This document shows, piece by piece, positions 51,416 to 60,958 of a DNA stretch of 64,000 nucleotides. Position 1 is the first letter of the stretch, and each line of letters starts with the position of its first letter. The stretch is from Pantanalinema rosaneae (GTDB lineage: Bacteria; Cyanobacteriota; Cyanobacteriia; Leptolyngbyales; Leptolyngbyaceae), in assembly GCF_050753385.1 (NCBI RefSeq), contig NZ_JBLZFZ010000003.1, positions 124,001 through 188,000 of the forward strand, given 5' to 3'. The notes under the pieces were generated by a model, which saw nothing but the letters and a program-made list of their open reading frames with translations, had not been told where the DNA came from and made no database searches. The position numbers and the translations under genes were made by a program.

Positions 51416-53094
51416 CAAATCTTTCGGTTGATGCGATCGCCCAGATTGAACAACCGCTCCCCGGTGCGCCAAACAACTGGAAGCGGTTCTTTAGTTTCAG
51501 TACCGATCACAAAGTGATTGGGATTCAATACCTGGTTACGTCCTTCTTCTTCTTCTTAGTGGGTGGCATCTTTGCCATGATCATTCGGGGGGAACTGATT
51601 ACCCCAGAAGCCGATCTACTCGATCGCGCCGTGTACAACGCCATGTTCACGATGCACGGTACGGTGATGCTATTTCTGTGGACATTCCCCTCCCTGGTGG
51701 GGCTATCCAACTATCTGGTGCCCCTGATGATTGGAGCAAAGGATATGGCCTTTCCCCGCCTGAATGCGGCGGCATTCTGGATGGTGCCTGTGTTCGGGGT
51801 GATTTTGATGGCAAGTTTTCTGATTCCTGGCGGACCCTCCCAATCGGGTTGGTGGGCGTATCCTCCGGTAAGTCTCCAGAATCCCACGGGAAATCTGATC
51901 AACGGGCAGGTGCTGTGGATTCTGGCAGTCGCCATTTCTGGCGTATCGTCCATCATGGGAGCCGTGAACTTTGTCACGACAATCGTGCGAATGCGGGCAC
52001 CGGGCATGACCTGGTTTCGCATGCCTGTGTTTGTCTGGACGATTTTTGCGGCGCAGATCATTCAACTATTTGGCTTGCCTGCTCTGACCGCCGGAGCTGT
52101 TATGCTGCTGTTTGATCTGACCATTGGCACCAGCTTTTTTGATCCCGCTAAGGGTGGTGATCCGGTGTTGTTTCAACACTTCTTCTGGTTCTATTCCCAC
52201 CCCGCTGTGTATGTCATCATCCTGCCGATTTTTGGCATTTTCTCAGAAATTTTCCCGGTCTACGCCCGCAAACCGCTGTTTGGCTACAAGGTCGTTGCCA
52301 TTTCGTCTCTGATCATCACGGGGTTAAGCGGCATTGTCTGGGTGCATCACATGTTTGCCAGCGGGACTCCGGGCTGGATGCGGATGGTGTTTATGGCAAC
52401 GACGATGCTGATTTCCGTACCTACGGGCATCAAGGTATTTGCCTGGGTTGCCACGATTTGGGGCGGTAAGCTGCGTCTGAATACGCCCATGTTATTTGCT
52501 CTGGGCGGGCTGGTGATGTTTGTCTTTGCAGGGGTGACAGGCATCATGCTGGCATCAGTTCCCTTTGACATTCACGTTAACAACACCTATTTTGTCGTCG
52601 GTCACTTCCACTATGTGATTTACGGTGCGGTGGTGATGGGAATGTATGCGGCGCTGTATCACTGGTTTCCCAAAATGACGGGACGCATGTATTCGGAAGG
52701 GTTGGGCAAGTTGCACTTTGTGTTGACCTTTATTGGCACGAATCTCAACTTCTTCCCCATGCATCCCCTGGGCTTGCAGGGAATGCCCCGCCGGGTTGCC
52801 TCCTATGACCCGGAATTCGCCTTCTGGAATGTAGTTGCCAGTTTAGGGGCGTTCCTGTTGGGGATGTCCACCTTGCCCTTTATTCTGAACATGATTGGCT
52901 CCTGGGTGCAGGGTGAAGCGGCTCCTAAAAATCCCTGGCGGGCGATCGGGCTGGAATGGTTGGTCTCCTCACCACCCACGGTTGAAAACTATGAGGAGTT
53001 GCCGATCGTGATCGCAGAACCCTATGGCTACGGGAAGACTGAACCCCTGGTTGCCAATCCGGATCGGTTGGAGGTTGCCCATGAATCCCACTGA
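51412..53094 (+). CDS. ctaD: Heme-copper oxidase subunit I
   Basis: This 560-residue catalytic subunit has twelve or more membrane helices. The CuB/crosslink segment reads WFYSHPAVYVIILPIFG, so the D-channel Glu of HPEVY is Ala and the preceding residues are Tyr-Ser. This is the A2-type YSHPxVY pattern. VHHMFASG holds the two further CuB histidines, and VGHFHYV holds the heme ligands. It starts 4 bases inside ctaC. Together with CtaC lacking CuA it forms an ARTO-type quinol oxidase. Confidence 0.95.
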   Translation: MTNLSVDAIAQIEQPLPGAPNNWKRFFSFSTDHKVIGIQYLVTSFFFFLVGGIFAMIIRGELITPEADLLDRAVYNAMFTMHGTVMLFLWTFPSLVGLSNYLVPLMIGAKDMAFPRLNAAAFWMVPVFGVILMASFLIPGGPSQSGWWAYPPVSLQNPTGNLINGQVLWILAVAISGVSSIMGAVNFVTTIVRMRAPGMTWFRMPVFVWTIFAAQIIQLFGLPALTAGAVMLLFDLTIGTSFFDPAKGGDPVLFQHFFWFYSHPAVYVIILPIFGIFSEIFPVYARKPLFGYKVVAISSLIITGLSGIVWVHHMFASGTPGWMRMVFMATTMLISVPTGIKVFAWVATIWGGKLRLNTPMLFALGGLVMFVFAGVTGIMLASVPFDIHVNNTYFVVGHFHYVIYGAVVMGMYAALYHWFPKMTGRMYSEGLGKLHFVLTFIGTNLNFFPMHPLGLQGMPRRVASYDPEFAFWNVVASLGAFLLGMSTLPFILNMIGSWVQGEAAPKNPWRAIGLEWLVSSPPTVENYEELPIVIAEPYGYGKTEPLVANPDRLEVAHESH

Positions 53095-53716
53095 AGTCGA
53101 TTCTTCTTTAAACGCAAAGGCTCCCACGGCTCCCACGACCGATCTACACGTCAGTGCCGAACACCATCACGACGAAGCGGGCAACAGCATGTTTGGCTTC
53201 ATCGCGTTTCTGCTGTCGGAAAGTGTGATTTTCCTCAGCTTTTTTACTGGCTATATTGTCTACAAAACCAGTGCTCTGGACTGGTTGCCTCTCGGTGTGA
53301 CAGGACTGGAAACCCGCGAACCCGCAATTAATACGGTGGTATTAGTTTCCAGTAGTTTTGTCATCTACGTTGCCGAACGGTTCCTGCATGTCAAAAATCT
53401 CTGGGGATTCCGGTTTTTCTGGCTGTTAACGATGGCAATGGGCAGCTATTTCCTCTATGGACAGGCGGTGGAATGGCGCAGTCTGTCGTTTGGCTTTACC
53501 GATGGCGTATTTGGTGGCACCTTTTACCTGCTCACCGGATTTCACGGGCTGCATGTGCTGACGGGGATTTTATTGCAGACGATCATGCTGGTGAGATCGT
53601 TCATCCCCGGTAATTACGATCACGGTGAATTTGGGGTAGCGGCAACATCCCTGTTTTGGCACTTCGTCGATGTCATCTGGATTATTTTGTTTGTGCTGAT
53701 CTATGTCTGGCAGTAG
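53081..53716 (+). CDS. ctaE: Heme-copper oxidase subunit III
   Basis: This 211-residue protein has five likely membrane segments. The start ATG at 53081 lies inside the end of ctaD, which is the normal coupling; an upstream extension to 53024 is rejected. The GFHGLHVLTGI and FWHFVDVIWI motifs are typical of subunit III. The N-terminus contains a short His-rich stretch (EHHHDEAG). Confidence 0.93.
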   Translation: MNPTEVDSSLNAKAPTAPTTDLHVSAEHHHDEAGNSMFGFIAFLLSESVIFLSFFTGYIVYKTSALDWLPLGVTGLETREPAINTVVLVSSSFVIYVAERFLHVKNLWGFRFFWLLTMAMGSYFLYGQAVEWRSLSFGFTDGVFGGTFYLLTGFHGLHVLTGILLQTIMLVRSFIPGNYDHGEFGVAATSLFWHFVDVIWIILFVLIYVWQ

Positions 53717-53739
53717 TGGTTTGGCAGTGAGGGGATCTT

Positions 53740-55251
53740 ATGATTATCGATGACAAAATTTATGATCTGATTATTGTTGGCACGGGTGCGGTAGGTGGTA
53801 CACTGGCTGCAAAACTGGCTCCCACCGGCAAGAAAATTTTGGTTCTGGAACGGGGTGATTTCATGCCCTTAGAAGAACAGAATCGCAGTAATGTGGATAT
53901 CTTCAAGCGCGAACGCTACCACGCTCCTGAACAATGGTATGACAGAGATGGGGAGCCGTTTTCACCACAGATGAATTATGCGATCGGCGGTAATACCAAA
54001 ATCTATGGTGCCGTGCTGACGCGATTTCGCGAACAGGATTTTGAGACAGCAAACCATCAGTCGGGCGTTTCTCCGGAGTGGGGAATCAAGTACGCAGACT
54101 TTGAACCCTATTACACAGCAGCCGAGCAGCTTTACCAGGTGCATGGTCAGGTAGGTGCTGACTTCACCGAGCCACCCCACAGCCGGGACTATCCCTTCCC
54201 TGCCGTCTCCCATGATCCGCAGATTGAGTCCATTGTAGAAGGGCTAACCCAGCAAGGTTTACACCCTGCTCCACTGCCCCTGGGCTTAACGCGGCAAACG
54301 GATGATCCCACCAATGATTCTGAAGTGAGTGGCATTGTCCCTGCGTTGAAGCATCCGAATGTGAATCTGAAAACAGGGGCTAAGGTGGTTTGCCTGCATA
54401 CCAATCCATCAGGGCAAGCCGTGAAGGGTGTAGAAGCCGAAATCGCTGGACAATCCTATTTGTTTCTGGCGGATCTGGTGGTGCTATCCTGTGGAGCAGT
54501 TAACTCGGCGGCTCTGCTCCTGCGATCGAGCAGCGATCGCCACCCCAATGGGTTAGCCAATAGTTCCGGTCTGGTCGGTCGCAATCTGATGAAAAGCTTG
54601 ATGACGGTTGTGGTGCAACTGAGTACCAAACCTAATTCTGGTGCGTTTCCCAAAACCGTTTGCATCAATGATTTTTATGGGGGCGATCGCGATTTCCCGT
54701 ATCCAATGGGACACATTCAAAACGCAGGTGGTTTACTCACCGATATCATCTTTGCAGAAGCCCCGCCGATGTTTTCGGTTCTAGCAAAATTCATGCCCGG
54801 TTTTGGACTGAAGCAATTAGCCACCCACTCGATCAGCTGGTGGGCACAAACGGAAGATTTACCCAATCCAGATAATCGAGTTCGGGTCAAAGGGGAGAAA
54901 CTGTCTATCGACTACACTCCCAACAACGTGGAAGCCCACGATCGCCTGATTTACCGCTGGACTGATAGCCTCAAAACGATTGAAAAAGAACTGGATGGAT
55001 TTCAGCGGGGTGTGATGCATCCGCGCGGTGAAATTCCGATTCAGGTGATGGCAAATCAATGTGGCACCTGTCGGTTTGGTGAAGATCCCACGACATCTGT
55101 ATTAGACCTGAATTGTCGCACTCATGATATCGATAATCTCTATGTCGTTGATAGCAGTTTTTTCCCATCTAACGCCAGCGTCAGCCCTGCTCTGACCATT
55201 ATCGCTAATGCGTTGCGAGTGGTGGATCATTTGATTGAACGATTGCACTAA
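53740..55251 (+). CDS. GMC-family FAD-dependent oxidoreductase
   Basis: This 503-residue flavoprotein has the dinucleotide-binding loop VGTGAVGGTLAAKLA (residues about 13-27) and a C-terminal GMC module ending DSSFFPSNASVSPALTIIANALRV. The substrate is unknown; alcohols, sugars or carotenoid-like compounds are all possible. It follows ctaE by 23 bases and may feed electrons into the quinone pool or detoxify a product of the oxidase. This link is inferred from position. Confidence 0.88.
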   Translation: MIIDDKIYDLIIVGTGAVGGTLAAKLAPTGKKILVLERGDFMPLEEQNRSNVDIFKRERYHAPEQWYDRDGEPFSPQMNYAIGGNTKIYGAVLTRFREQDFETANHQSGVSPEWGIKYADFEPYYTAAEQLYQVHGQVGADFTEPPHSRDYPFPAVSHDPQIESIVEGLTQQGLHPAPLPLGLTRQTDDPTNDSEVSGIVPALKHPNVNLKTGAKVVCLHTNPSGQAVKGVEAEIAGQSYLFLADLVVLSCGAVNSAALLLRSSSDRHPNGLANSSGLVGRNLMKSLMTVVVQLSTKPNSGAFPKTVCINDFYGGDRDFPYPMGHIQNAGGLLTDIIFAEAPPMFSVLAKFMPGFGLKQLATHSISWWAQTEDLPNPDNRVRVKGEKLSIDYTPNNVEAHDRLIYRWTDSLKTIEKELDGFQRGVMHPRGEIPIQVMANQCGTCRFGEDPTTSVLDLNCRTHDIDNLYVVDSSFFPSNASVSPALTIIANALRVVDHLIERLH

Positions 55252-56010
55252 ATGAAGATTCACCCCCGTGAAATTTATGATTTGCTGTTAGAGTCAAGCT
55301 GTAGTGATACGGCAGTGCAAGAAATTATCATTGGACTGACCTGGACGTTTTGCCGAACGGAAGGAATTGGCTTATGCATGAGTCCCGGTCAGCCGACTCG
55401 CACCTTACCCTGGTCGGGAACGCTGGTGGGAATGGCGATCGCAGATCTGGCTCCCTGGCTACGCTCCTGGGATAGCTACCAAGCAGCGATCGGTATGGCT
55501 GTGATCAATTCGGTGATCAACCAGATATCACCCTTACTCTCCCAGGCACAACCCCTTTCTCCACAAGGTTCTGCCAATCTAGCCGTGTTTGAGCATTTTC
55601 TCCCGCTGATTCGAGGGAAACGAGTGGTGATTATTGGGCGGTATCCCGGACTCTCCCAGTACGAACAAGCAGCAGACCTGACCATATTGGAGCGTCAACC
55701 CACGGCTCAGGATTTGCCGGATACCGCCTGTGAGTACCTGTTGCCCGATGCCGATTGGGTCTTCCTCACCGCAACCTCCATCGCCAATAAGACGTTTCCC
55801 CGCCTAGTTGAACTCGCTCAATCAGCAGAGTTGGTATTGATGGAGCCCACCGTTCCCTGGTTGCCTGAGTTAGTGGATATGGGGATTGATTATCTGGCCG
55901 GAGTTGCAGTCACCGATCCAACGGCTCTACGGCAAACGATCGCCGAGGGCGGGGGAACCCGAATTTTTGATCAGGGGGTGCAATATCGCATCTTGAAACT
56001 GTCTGAGTGA
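55252..56010 (+). CDS. DUF364-like (putative heavy-metal-binding) protein
   Basis: This 252-residue protein starts directly at the end of the GMC gene. The N-terminal part with GLTWTFCRTEGIGLCMSPG and the C-terminal Rossmann-like half (RVVIIGRYPG, WVFLTATSIANKTFPRLVEL, LVLMEPTVPW) resemble the DUF4213/DUF364 family of putative heavy-metal chelatases or sensors. The family assignment is from memory. Its place with an oxidase operon and iron genes fits a metal role. Confidence 0.75.
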   Translation: MKIHPREIYDLLLESSCSDTAVQEIIIGLTWTFCRTEGIGLCMSPGQPTRTLPWSGTLVGMAIADLAPWLRSWDSYQAAIGMAVINSVINQISPLLSQAQPLSPQGSANLAVFEHFLPLIRGKRVVIIGRYPGLSQYEQAADLTILERQPTAQDLPDTACEYLLPDADWVFLTATSIANKTFPRLVELAQSAELVLMEPTVPWLPELVDMGIDYLAGVAVTDPTALRQTIAEGGGTRIFDQGVQYRILKLSE

Positions 56011-56154
56011 GGCAACAGGGGGATCATCCTCGCCCCAACTAAATGGCTAAGCGGTGGATGCGATACGCTTAGGATCGTGGATTAAATAAAATCCCAGAGA
56101 TTAGACGGTGGATGAGTAGATGAGTGGATGGGATGCCATTTTCTGGCGAGTCCC

Positions 56155-56676
56155 TTATGCCATAGCTGTTGTTTCCTTGCTTTTGATGGCAGCCAGTGCG
56201 GCAACTTCGCGATCAATAAAGAACAAGCCCTGGCCGTCTGTGCCAATCAACTTAATCTTGTCGAGAATACTCTTAAACAAGAACTCTTCCTGGTGTTGTT
56301 CTGCCACATACCATTGCAGAAATTGCAGAGTGGAATAGTCCGGTTCTGTATTTGCCAGATGGACGAGATCGTTGATTTTCCCGGTAATAGATTGTTCATG
56401 GATGTAAATCTTTTCAAACATTTCCTGCAAGGAATTAAACGCTTTCGGCGGTGCGTCCATGCCGCCGATAATGGCGAGTGCCCCCGTTTCTTGCAGGTAG
56501 CTGATCAGCCGTCGCATGTGCATCATTTCTTCATCAGCGTGTTGACTGAGGAAGGTGGCGCATCCATCCAGAGCTTTGTAGGCACACCAGGAACTCATTT
56601 GCAAATAAAGGTGAGACGAAAACATTTCCAGGTTGATTTGTTCGTTCAACCGATCGATCATCGCTGTTGATAGCAT
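56155..56676 (-). CDS. ftn: Non-heme ferritin
   Basis: This 173-residue ferritin-fold protein has the ferroxidase Glu in LNEQINLEMFSSHLYLQ and the ExxH pair in HADEEMMHMRRL, with a third Glu set near residue 130 (EQHQEEFLFK). It stores iron as a 24-mer. It lies 25 bases beyond the end of the FeoC-like gene on the same strand, so uptake and storage genes are contiguous. Confidence 0.92.
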   Translation of the reverse strand: MLSTAMIDRLNEQINLEMFSSHLYLQMSSWCAYKALDGCATFLSQHADEEMMHMRRLISYLQETGALAIIGGMDAPPKAFNSLQEMFEKIYIHEQSITGKINDLVHLANTEPDYSTLQFLQWYVAEQHQEEFLFKSILDKIKLIGTDGQGLFFIDREVAALAAIKSKETTAMA

Positions 56677-56701
56677 TATTCAATTACTCCTCTATCAAAA
56701 A

Positions 56702-56926
56702 TCAAGAATTAGAATAGATCCACTCATACAGTTCCAAACTCTCTGGGGCACAGCTATGACAGCCACCACACTGTTTGCCTGCCAGTTTACGTACACGCCC
56801 TTTGCGAATCAGCAAATTCAGCATTTCTCGCAGGGCATCGGCATCGGTTTGAAACTGACGGGCAAGTTCTTCCAGAGACGTTTGGGGATGGGTGCGGAGG
56901 TAGGTTTGGAGTTGTTGCAGAATCAT
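56702..56926 (-). CDS. feoC: FeoC-like winged-helix protein
   Basis: This 74-residue protein has a winged-helix domain (LRTHPQTSLEELARQFQTDADALREML) and a C-terminal cysteine set CGGCHSC that may bind an iron-sulfur cluster. FeoC is thought to regulate FeoB stability or activity. It overlaps the feoB stop by 4 bases. Confidence 0.85.
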   Translation of the reverse strand: MILQQLQTYLRTHPQTSLEELARQFQTDADALREMLNLLIRKGRVRKLAGKQCGGCHSCAPESLELYEWIYSNS

Positions 56927-59274
56927 TGATTGACCAACACGCTTTGACGATTTGAACTCTGGGGTGGAATGCGACGGCGATCGCTAAACCATTTCAATCC
57001 CAGCAGCACTGCGACCATGAATAGAGCCAGACCCACCAACCAGGCAATCGTGCTGCCGGGATGCTGGTTAAACGTCATGAACTGGTAGTAGAAAGTGGCA
57101 ACCCAATAGGCCAACCCAGTCGTCCAGGCTCCCACAAAGGCTGTCCAACCCAGGTTGGTTTCGCGGTAGACGGCTGCTGTGGCGGAGACACAGGGGAAGT
57201 AGAGCAGCACAAAGAGCAGGAAAGCGATCGCCGCAGTCGTGCTACCAAATCGGGTCGCCATTTGTCCGAAAGTGGTGTAATGAACGTCCTGTGCTGCCGC
57301 CGCTGCCTGTTGATCGCCTGTATCGTTCAAAATGTTGAGTCCGATTGGGTCTAGCACCTGATTAGTCAAGTCTGCCAGGTTCTTGGGAATGCTGGCGAAG
57401 GCTTCCCCGATACCGCCCCAAAAATCGAACGGTTCTTCTTCGTTGCTGGTGCCGGATGCCTGTTCTGCCAGTTGGGTATAGAGGGAGTCCATTGTGCCGA
57501 CCATGACTTCCTTGGCAAATACTCCGGTCATTAGCCCCACTGTCGCAGGCCAGTTTTCCGACTGAATTCCCATTGGGGTGAACACGGGGGTAATCGTGCG
57601 GCTGAAAGCACTCAGAATTGAATCCTGACTATTCTGTTTGCCAAAGGAACCGTCCATGCCAACGGAGTTAATTAAGCCTAAAATCAACACCATCACCACA
57701 ATCATGCGTCCAGCTTTGGTAATGAACGCCTTGAGCCGATCCCAGGCACGAATCAGCACCCCCTTAACTGTAGGAATATGGTACGGGGGCAGTTCCATCA
57801 CAAAGGGCGCGGCATCGCCCCGGAACAGGGTTTTCTTCATCACCAGTCCGGTAAAGACGGCTGCCAGAATACCCAGGATATAAAGCAGGAAAACGATATT
57901 TTGACCGTTGGTGGGGAAGAAAGCCGCGCAAAAAAGAGCATAGACAGGCAGACGGGCACCACACGACATAAACGGATTCATCAAGATCGTCATCAAGCGA
58001 TCGCGCCGATTTTCCAGCGTCCGGGTTGCCATAATGCCCGGAATGTTGCAACCAAATCCCACCATCATCGGCACAAAGGATTTACCGGGAAGCCCGATAA
58101 ACCGCATCAACCGATCCATGACAAATGCGGCCCGTGCCATGTAGCCTGAATCTTCCAGGACGGAGAGAAAGATAAACAACAGACCAATTTGAGGAATGAA
58201 GGTTGAAGTTGTTTTAATGCCACCACCCACACCAGCGGTTAGCAAGCCAATCAACCAACCCGGTGCATGGATTTGTTCTAACAAATGGGCAGGACCCTGC
58301 ACCACGAGTGTATCCATGCCAATATCAAAGAAATCAATAAAGGCTCCTCCCACATTGATTGACACCATAAACATGAGGTACATCACCACCAAAAAGATGG
58401 GAATCCCCAGCCAGCGGTTTAGCACCAAGCGATCGATGCGATCGGACACTGTTTGTTTCACCAAATGAGTCCGTTCGGTAACGCCCTGAATCATGCGCCG
58501 AATCCAGGTATAGCGGCTATCTGCAATCAGTAAATCAGTATCTTCTCCCAGGGTCTGATGAATGCGGTGCCGATGCTCGGCAATCTGTCGCAGGGTATCT
58601 CGTCCCAGATCCGGCAAGTGGCGATCGTCATACTGCAACAGATTCAACGCAAACCAGCGAATATGAGCAGGATTGGCGATCGCTCGCGTTTGCAGCACTG
58701 GAATTAAATCAGCCAGTGCCTCCTCAATTACTGGAGGATAGGCCACATAGGTGCTGGGAATTGTGGAATGGATCAAAGCCTGATGAATCGCCTCTTTTAA
58801 CTGCGGCACGCCTTTTCCGGTATGGGCAGAGAGGGGAACGACCGGACAGCCCAGACGTTCAGATAGTAGCCGGGAATCAATGCGAATTTCCCGTTTCTCC
58901 GCCAGATCCATCATGTTGAGGGCGATGATGATCGGCACGCCCATCTCCAGAATCTGAGTGGTGAGATAGAGATTCCGCTCCAGATTGGAGGCATCGACAA
59001 TGTTGATGATGACATCTGCCTCATCAGACAGCAGATAATCTCGTGCCACCAGTTCATCCAGTCCGGTGGTGTTGTCTTCTGCATCCACCGAATACACACC
59101 GGGCAAATCCACTACCGTCACGGGCTGACCATGAGCGCGATAGCTGCCTTCTTTCCGTTCGACCGTCACACCGGGCCAGTTGCCCACACGCTGATTGGCT
59201 CCGGTTAGAGCATTAAACAGCATGGTTTTGCCACAGTTGGGATTGCCGACCAATCCAATCGTTGCTTGCGTCAT
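56923..59274 (-). CDS. feoB: Ferrous iron transporter FeoB
   Basis: This 783-residue protein has an N-terminal G domain with G1 GNPNCGKT (10-17), G3 DLPGVYS and G4 NMMD, then a spacer and a membrane domain of several helices (about 280-770). The ARAAFVMDRLMRF and MMVGFGCNIPGIMATRT segments are typical Gate and cysteine regions. It imports ferrous iron across the plasma membrane. It overlaps feoA and feoC by 4 bases each, forming one operon. Confidence 0.95.
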   Translation of the reverse strand: MTQATIGLVGNPNCGKTMLFNALTGANQRVGNWPGVTVERKEGSYRAHGQPVTVVDLPGVYSVDAEDNTTGLDELVARDYLLSDEADVIINIVDASNLERNLYLTTQILEMGVPIIIALNMMDLAEKREIRIDSRLLSERLGCPVVPLSAHTGKGVPQLKEAIHQALIHSTIPSTYVAYPPVIEEALADLIPVLQTRAIANPAHIRWFALNLLQYDDRHLPDLGRDTLRQIAEHRHRIHQTLGEDTDLLIADSRYTWIRRMIQGVTERTHLVKQTVSDRIDRLVLNRWLGIPIFLVVMYLMFMVSINVGGAFIDFFDIGMDTLVVQGPAHLLEQIHAPGWLIGLLTAGVGGGIKTTSTFIPQIGLLFIFLSVLEDSGYMARAAFVMDRLMRFIGLPGKSFVPMMVGFGCNIPGIMATRTLENRRDRLMTILMNPFMSCGARLPVYALFCAAFFPTNGQNIVFLLYILGILAAVFTGLVMKKTLFRGDAAPFVMELPPYHIPTVKGVLIRAWDRLKAFITKAGRMIVVMVLILGLINSVGMDGSFGKQNSQDSILSAFSRTITPVFTPMGIQSENWPATVGLMTGVFAKEVMVGTMDSLYTQLAEQASGTSNEEEPFDFWGGIGEAFASIPKNLADLTNQVLDPIGLNILNDTGDQQAAAAAQDVHYTTFGQMATRFGSTTAAIAFLLFVLLYFPCVSATAAVYRETNLGWTAFVGAWTTGLAYWVATFYYQFMTFNQHPGSTIAWLVGLALFMVAVLLGLKWFSDRRRIPPQSSNRQSVLVNQ

Positions 59275-59960
59275 GATGCTTCTCCGGTAATGGGTGTGAC
59301 AATCAGGGCATCGGCTTCATCTTTTCGCAGACTCAGGTGAAAGTCACGCACTTCAATTTCCGTTGGGTCGCCCAGGGGGGCATGGCGCATTACCCTCAGT
59401 TCCGTACCGGGTGTTAACCCCATCGCCAGAAGCTTGCGTTTGTAGTCCCGCGCGGTGGGTTCGTAGCCGACAACTCGTAACACCGAGCCGATCGCCGCAT
59501 CTCGCAGTTTGACGGGGAACCTATCAGGAGTGGTTTGCATCGGTTCTATCGTTGCTGCTGGACTTGCTTGAGGAATCTCTATGGGTTGGTCTGCATCAAT
59601 CACTTGAATCCGTTCTGCCATCTCTGCGCCCAAGCCCAGGCGATGATCTTGCAGAGACACGATCACTGACCCCGTTGCCCTGCTGCTCATGACCTCCAGC
59701 ACTGCACCAGGGATCAATCCCATCCCCATCAGGCGATTGTTGGATTCACCACAATTGAGCGACACAATCCGAACGCGATCGCCTACCTGCATCATAGACA
59801 GCGGAAAAACCCTGGCATTGCGGGAACTCTCTGCCACGTCTGGTGGCAAGCTTGTCTGACTCGACGGCTCAATCACTGCATCGCTGACATATACAAATTC
59901 CTGCCAACGGTCAGCTTGCCGATCAGCCGTCCGATGACTGACTAAATCATCACTATTCAT
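59271..59960 (-). CDS. feoA: FeoA with two FeoA domains
   Basis: This protein of about 229 residues contains two SH3-like FeoA domains in tandem: about residues 55-120 (LSMMQVGDRVRIVSL...LMGMGLIPGAVLEVM) and about 150-225 (LRDAAIGSVLRVVGY...LLAMGLTPGTELRVM). Most FeoA proteins have a single domain of about 75 residues. FeoA assists FeoB. It starts with ATG at 59960 (or 59966), just downstream of Fur-like sequences. Confidence 0.9.
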   Translation of the reverse strand: MNSDDLVSHRTADRQADRWQEFVYVSDAVIEPSSQTSLPPDVAESSRNARVFPLSMMQVGDRVRIVSLNCGESNNRLMGMGLIPGAVLEVMSSRATGSVIVSLQDHRLGLGAEMAERIQVIDADQPIEIPQASPAATIEPMQTTPDRFPVKLRDAAIGSVLRVVGYEPTARDYKRKLLAMGLTPGTELRVMRHAPLGDPTEIEVRDFHLSLRKDEADALIVTPITGEAS

Positions 59961-59973
59961 AGACATTTTCTAG

Positions 59974-60028
59974 TTGAGATAACTTCTCAATAAAGTAGCA
60001 AGAGCTAGTTTAAAATTATTCTCAATAA
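59974..60028 (-). promoter_or_regulatory. Candidate Fur boxes upstream of feoA
   Basis: On the minus strand TTATTGAGAAGTTATCTCAA (59974-59993) and TTATTGAGAATAATTTT (60012-60028) share the word TTATTGAGAA and resemble the AT-rich Fur consensus. They lie 8-62 bases upstream of feoA, where an iron-dependent repressor would act. Confidence 0.55.
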
Positions 60029-60322
60029 GATCGAGTTAAGTTTTGTTAAAAGATATCCCTGCTGCCCGCCATTAGCCTAGTCAATGCACCTGTGAGATTG
60101 TGAAGATGCTATCTGAGCTTGTCAGATAGGCTGAGCCACCTACCAGGAATCAACTACTCCTGGTCTTACTCCCGTCATACCGATGAAAGCTGCGATTGCA
60201 GCCTTTATTCCTGTCCGCTGGTTATCGCAATAAATTCTCAGTAAGATCTGAGGCTGTACAACCCCTACACAACTCAGCTTCTAAAGTTGATAGGGTTCGT
60301 CTGAATTCCTCAATCTCGATCT
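60029..60322. other. Intergenic region between feoA and ureG
   Basis: About 294 bases with no gene of convincing length. It is AT-rich near feoA and more mixed near ureG. It holds no obvious terminator for ureG. Confidence 0.5.
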
Positions 60323-60943
60323 CTAACTGGCTTGTTTATCGAGCAACAGCACTTCGCACTCAATCCAATCGATCACCTGGTCGAGTCCTTTACCTGTGCG
60401 TAAATTAGTAAACACAAATGGACGAGTTCCCCGCATTTGTTTGGAATCTCGTTCCATCACGCCCAAATCTGCTCCCACATAGGGTGCTAAATCAATTTTG
60501 TTGATGACTAAGAGCGGCGATTTGGTGATACCGGGGCCTCCTTTACGGGGAATTTTGTCGCCTTCTGCCACATCAATCACGTAGATATGGCTATCAACTA
60601 ACTCTGGACTGAAGGTAGCCGCTAAATTGTCTCCACCACTTTCGAGAAACAGAATATCTAAATCAGGATGCAACAACAGCATTTCGTCAATCGCATATTG
60701 ATTCATCGAAGTATCATCTCGAATCGCCGTATGGGGACAACCTCCGGTTTCCACACCCCGAATACGATCGCTGCTCAACGCGCCACTCCGCATTAAAAAC
60801 TCAGCATCTTCTTTGGTAAAAATATCGTTGGTAATAGCAGCGATCGAATATTGCTGTCGCATCTGTTTACACAGTTGATCCAGTAATGCTGTTTTACCTG
60901 ATCCTACAGGTCCACCAATACCAATTCGCACAGGTTTTCGCAT
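60323..60943 (-). CDS. ureG: Urease accessory GTPase UreG
   Basis: This 206-residue protein has the P-loop GIGGPVGSGKTALLDQL (7-23), ESGGDNLAATFSPEL (about 100-114) and INKIDLAPYVG, the UreG landmarks. It hydrolyses GTP to help load nickel into urease. It follows ureE by 15 bases. Urease structural genes are not in the window, so the accessory genes are separated from them, as is common in cyanobacteria. Confidence 0.95.
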   Translation of the reverse strand: MRKPVRIGIGGPVGSGKTALLDQLCKQMRQQYSIAAITNDIFTKEDAEFLMRSGALSSDRIRGVETGGCPHTAIRDDTSMNQYAIDEMLLLHPDLDILFLESGGDNLAATFSPELVDSHIYVIDVAEGDKIPRKGGPGITKSPLLVINKIDLAPYVGADLGVMERDSKQMRGTRPFVFTNLRTGKGLDQVIDWIECEVLLLDKQAS

Positions 60944-60958
60944 CTTGCACCTCTTGAA

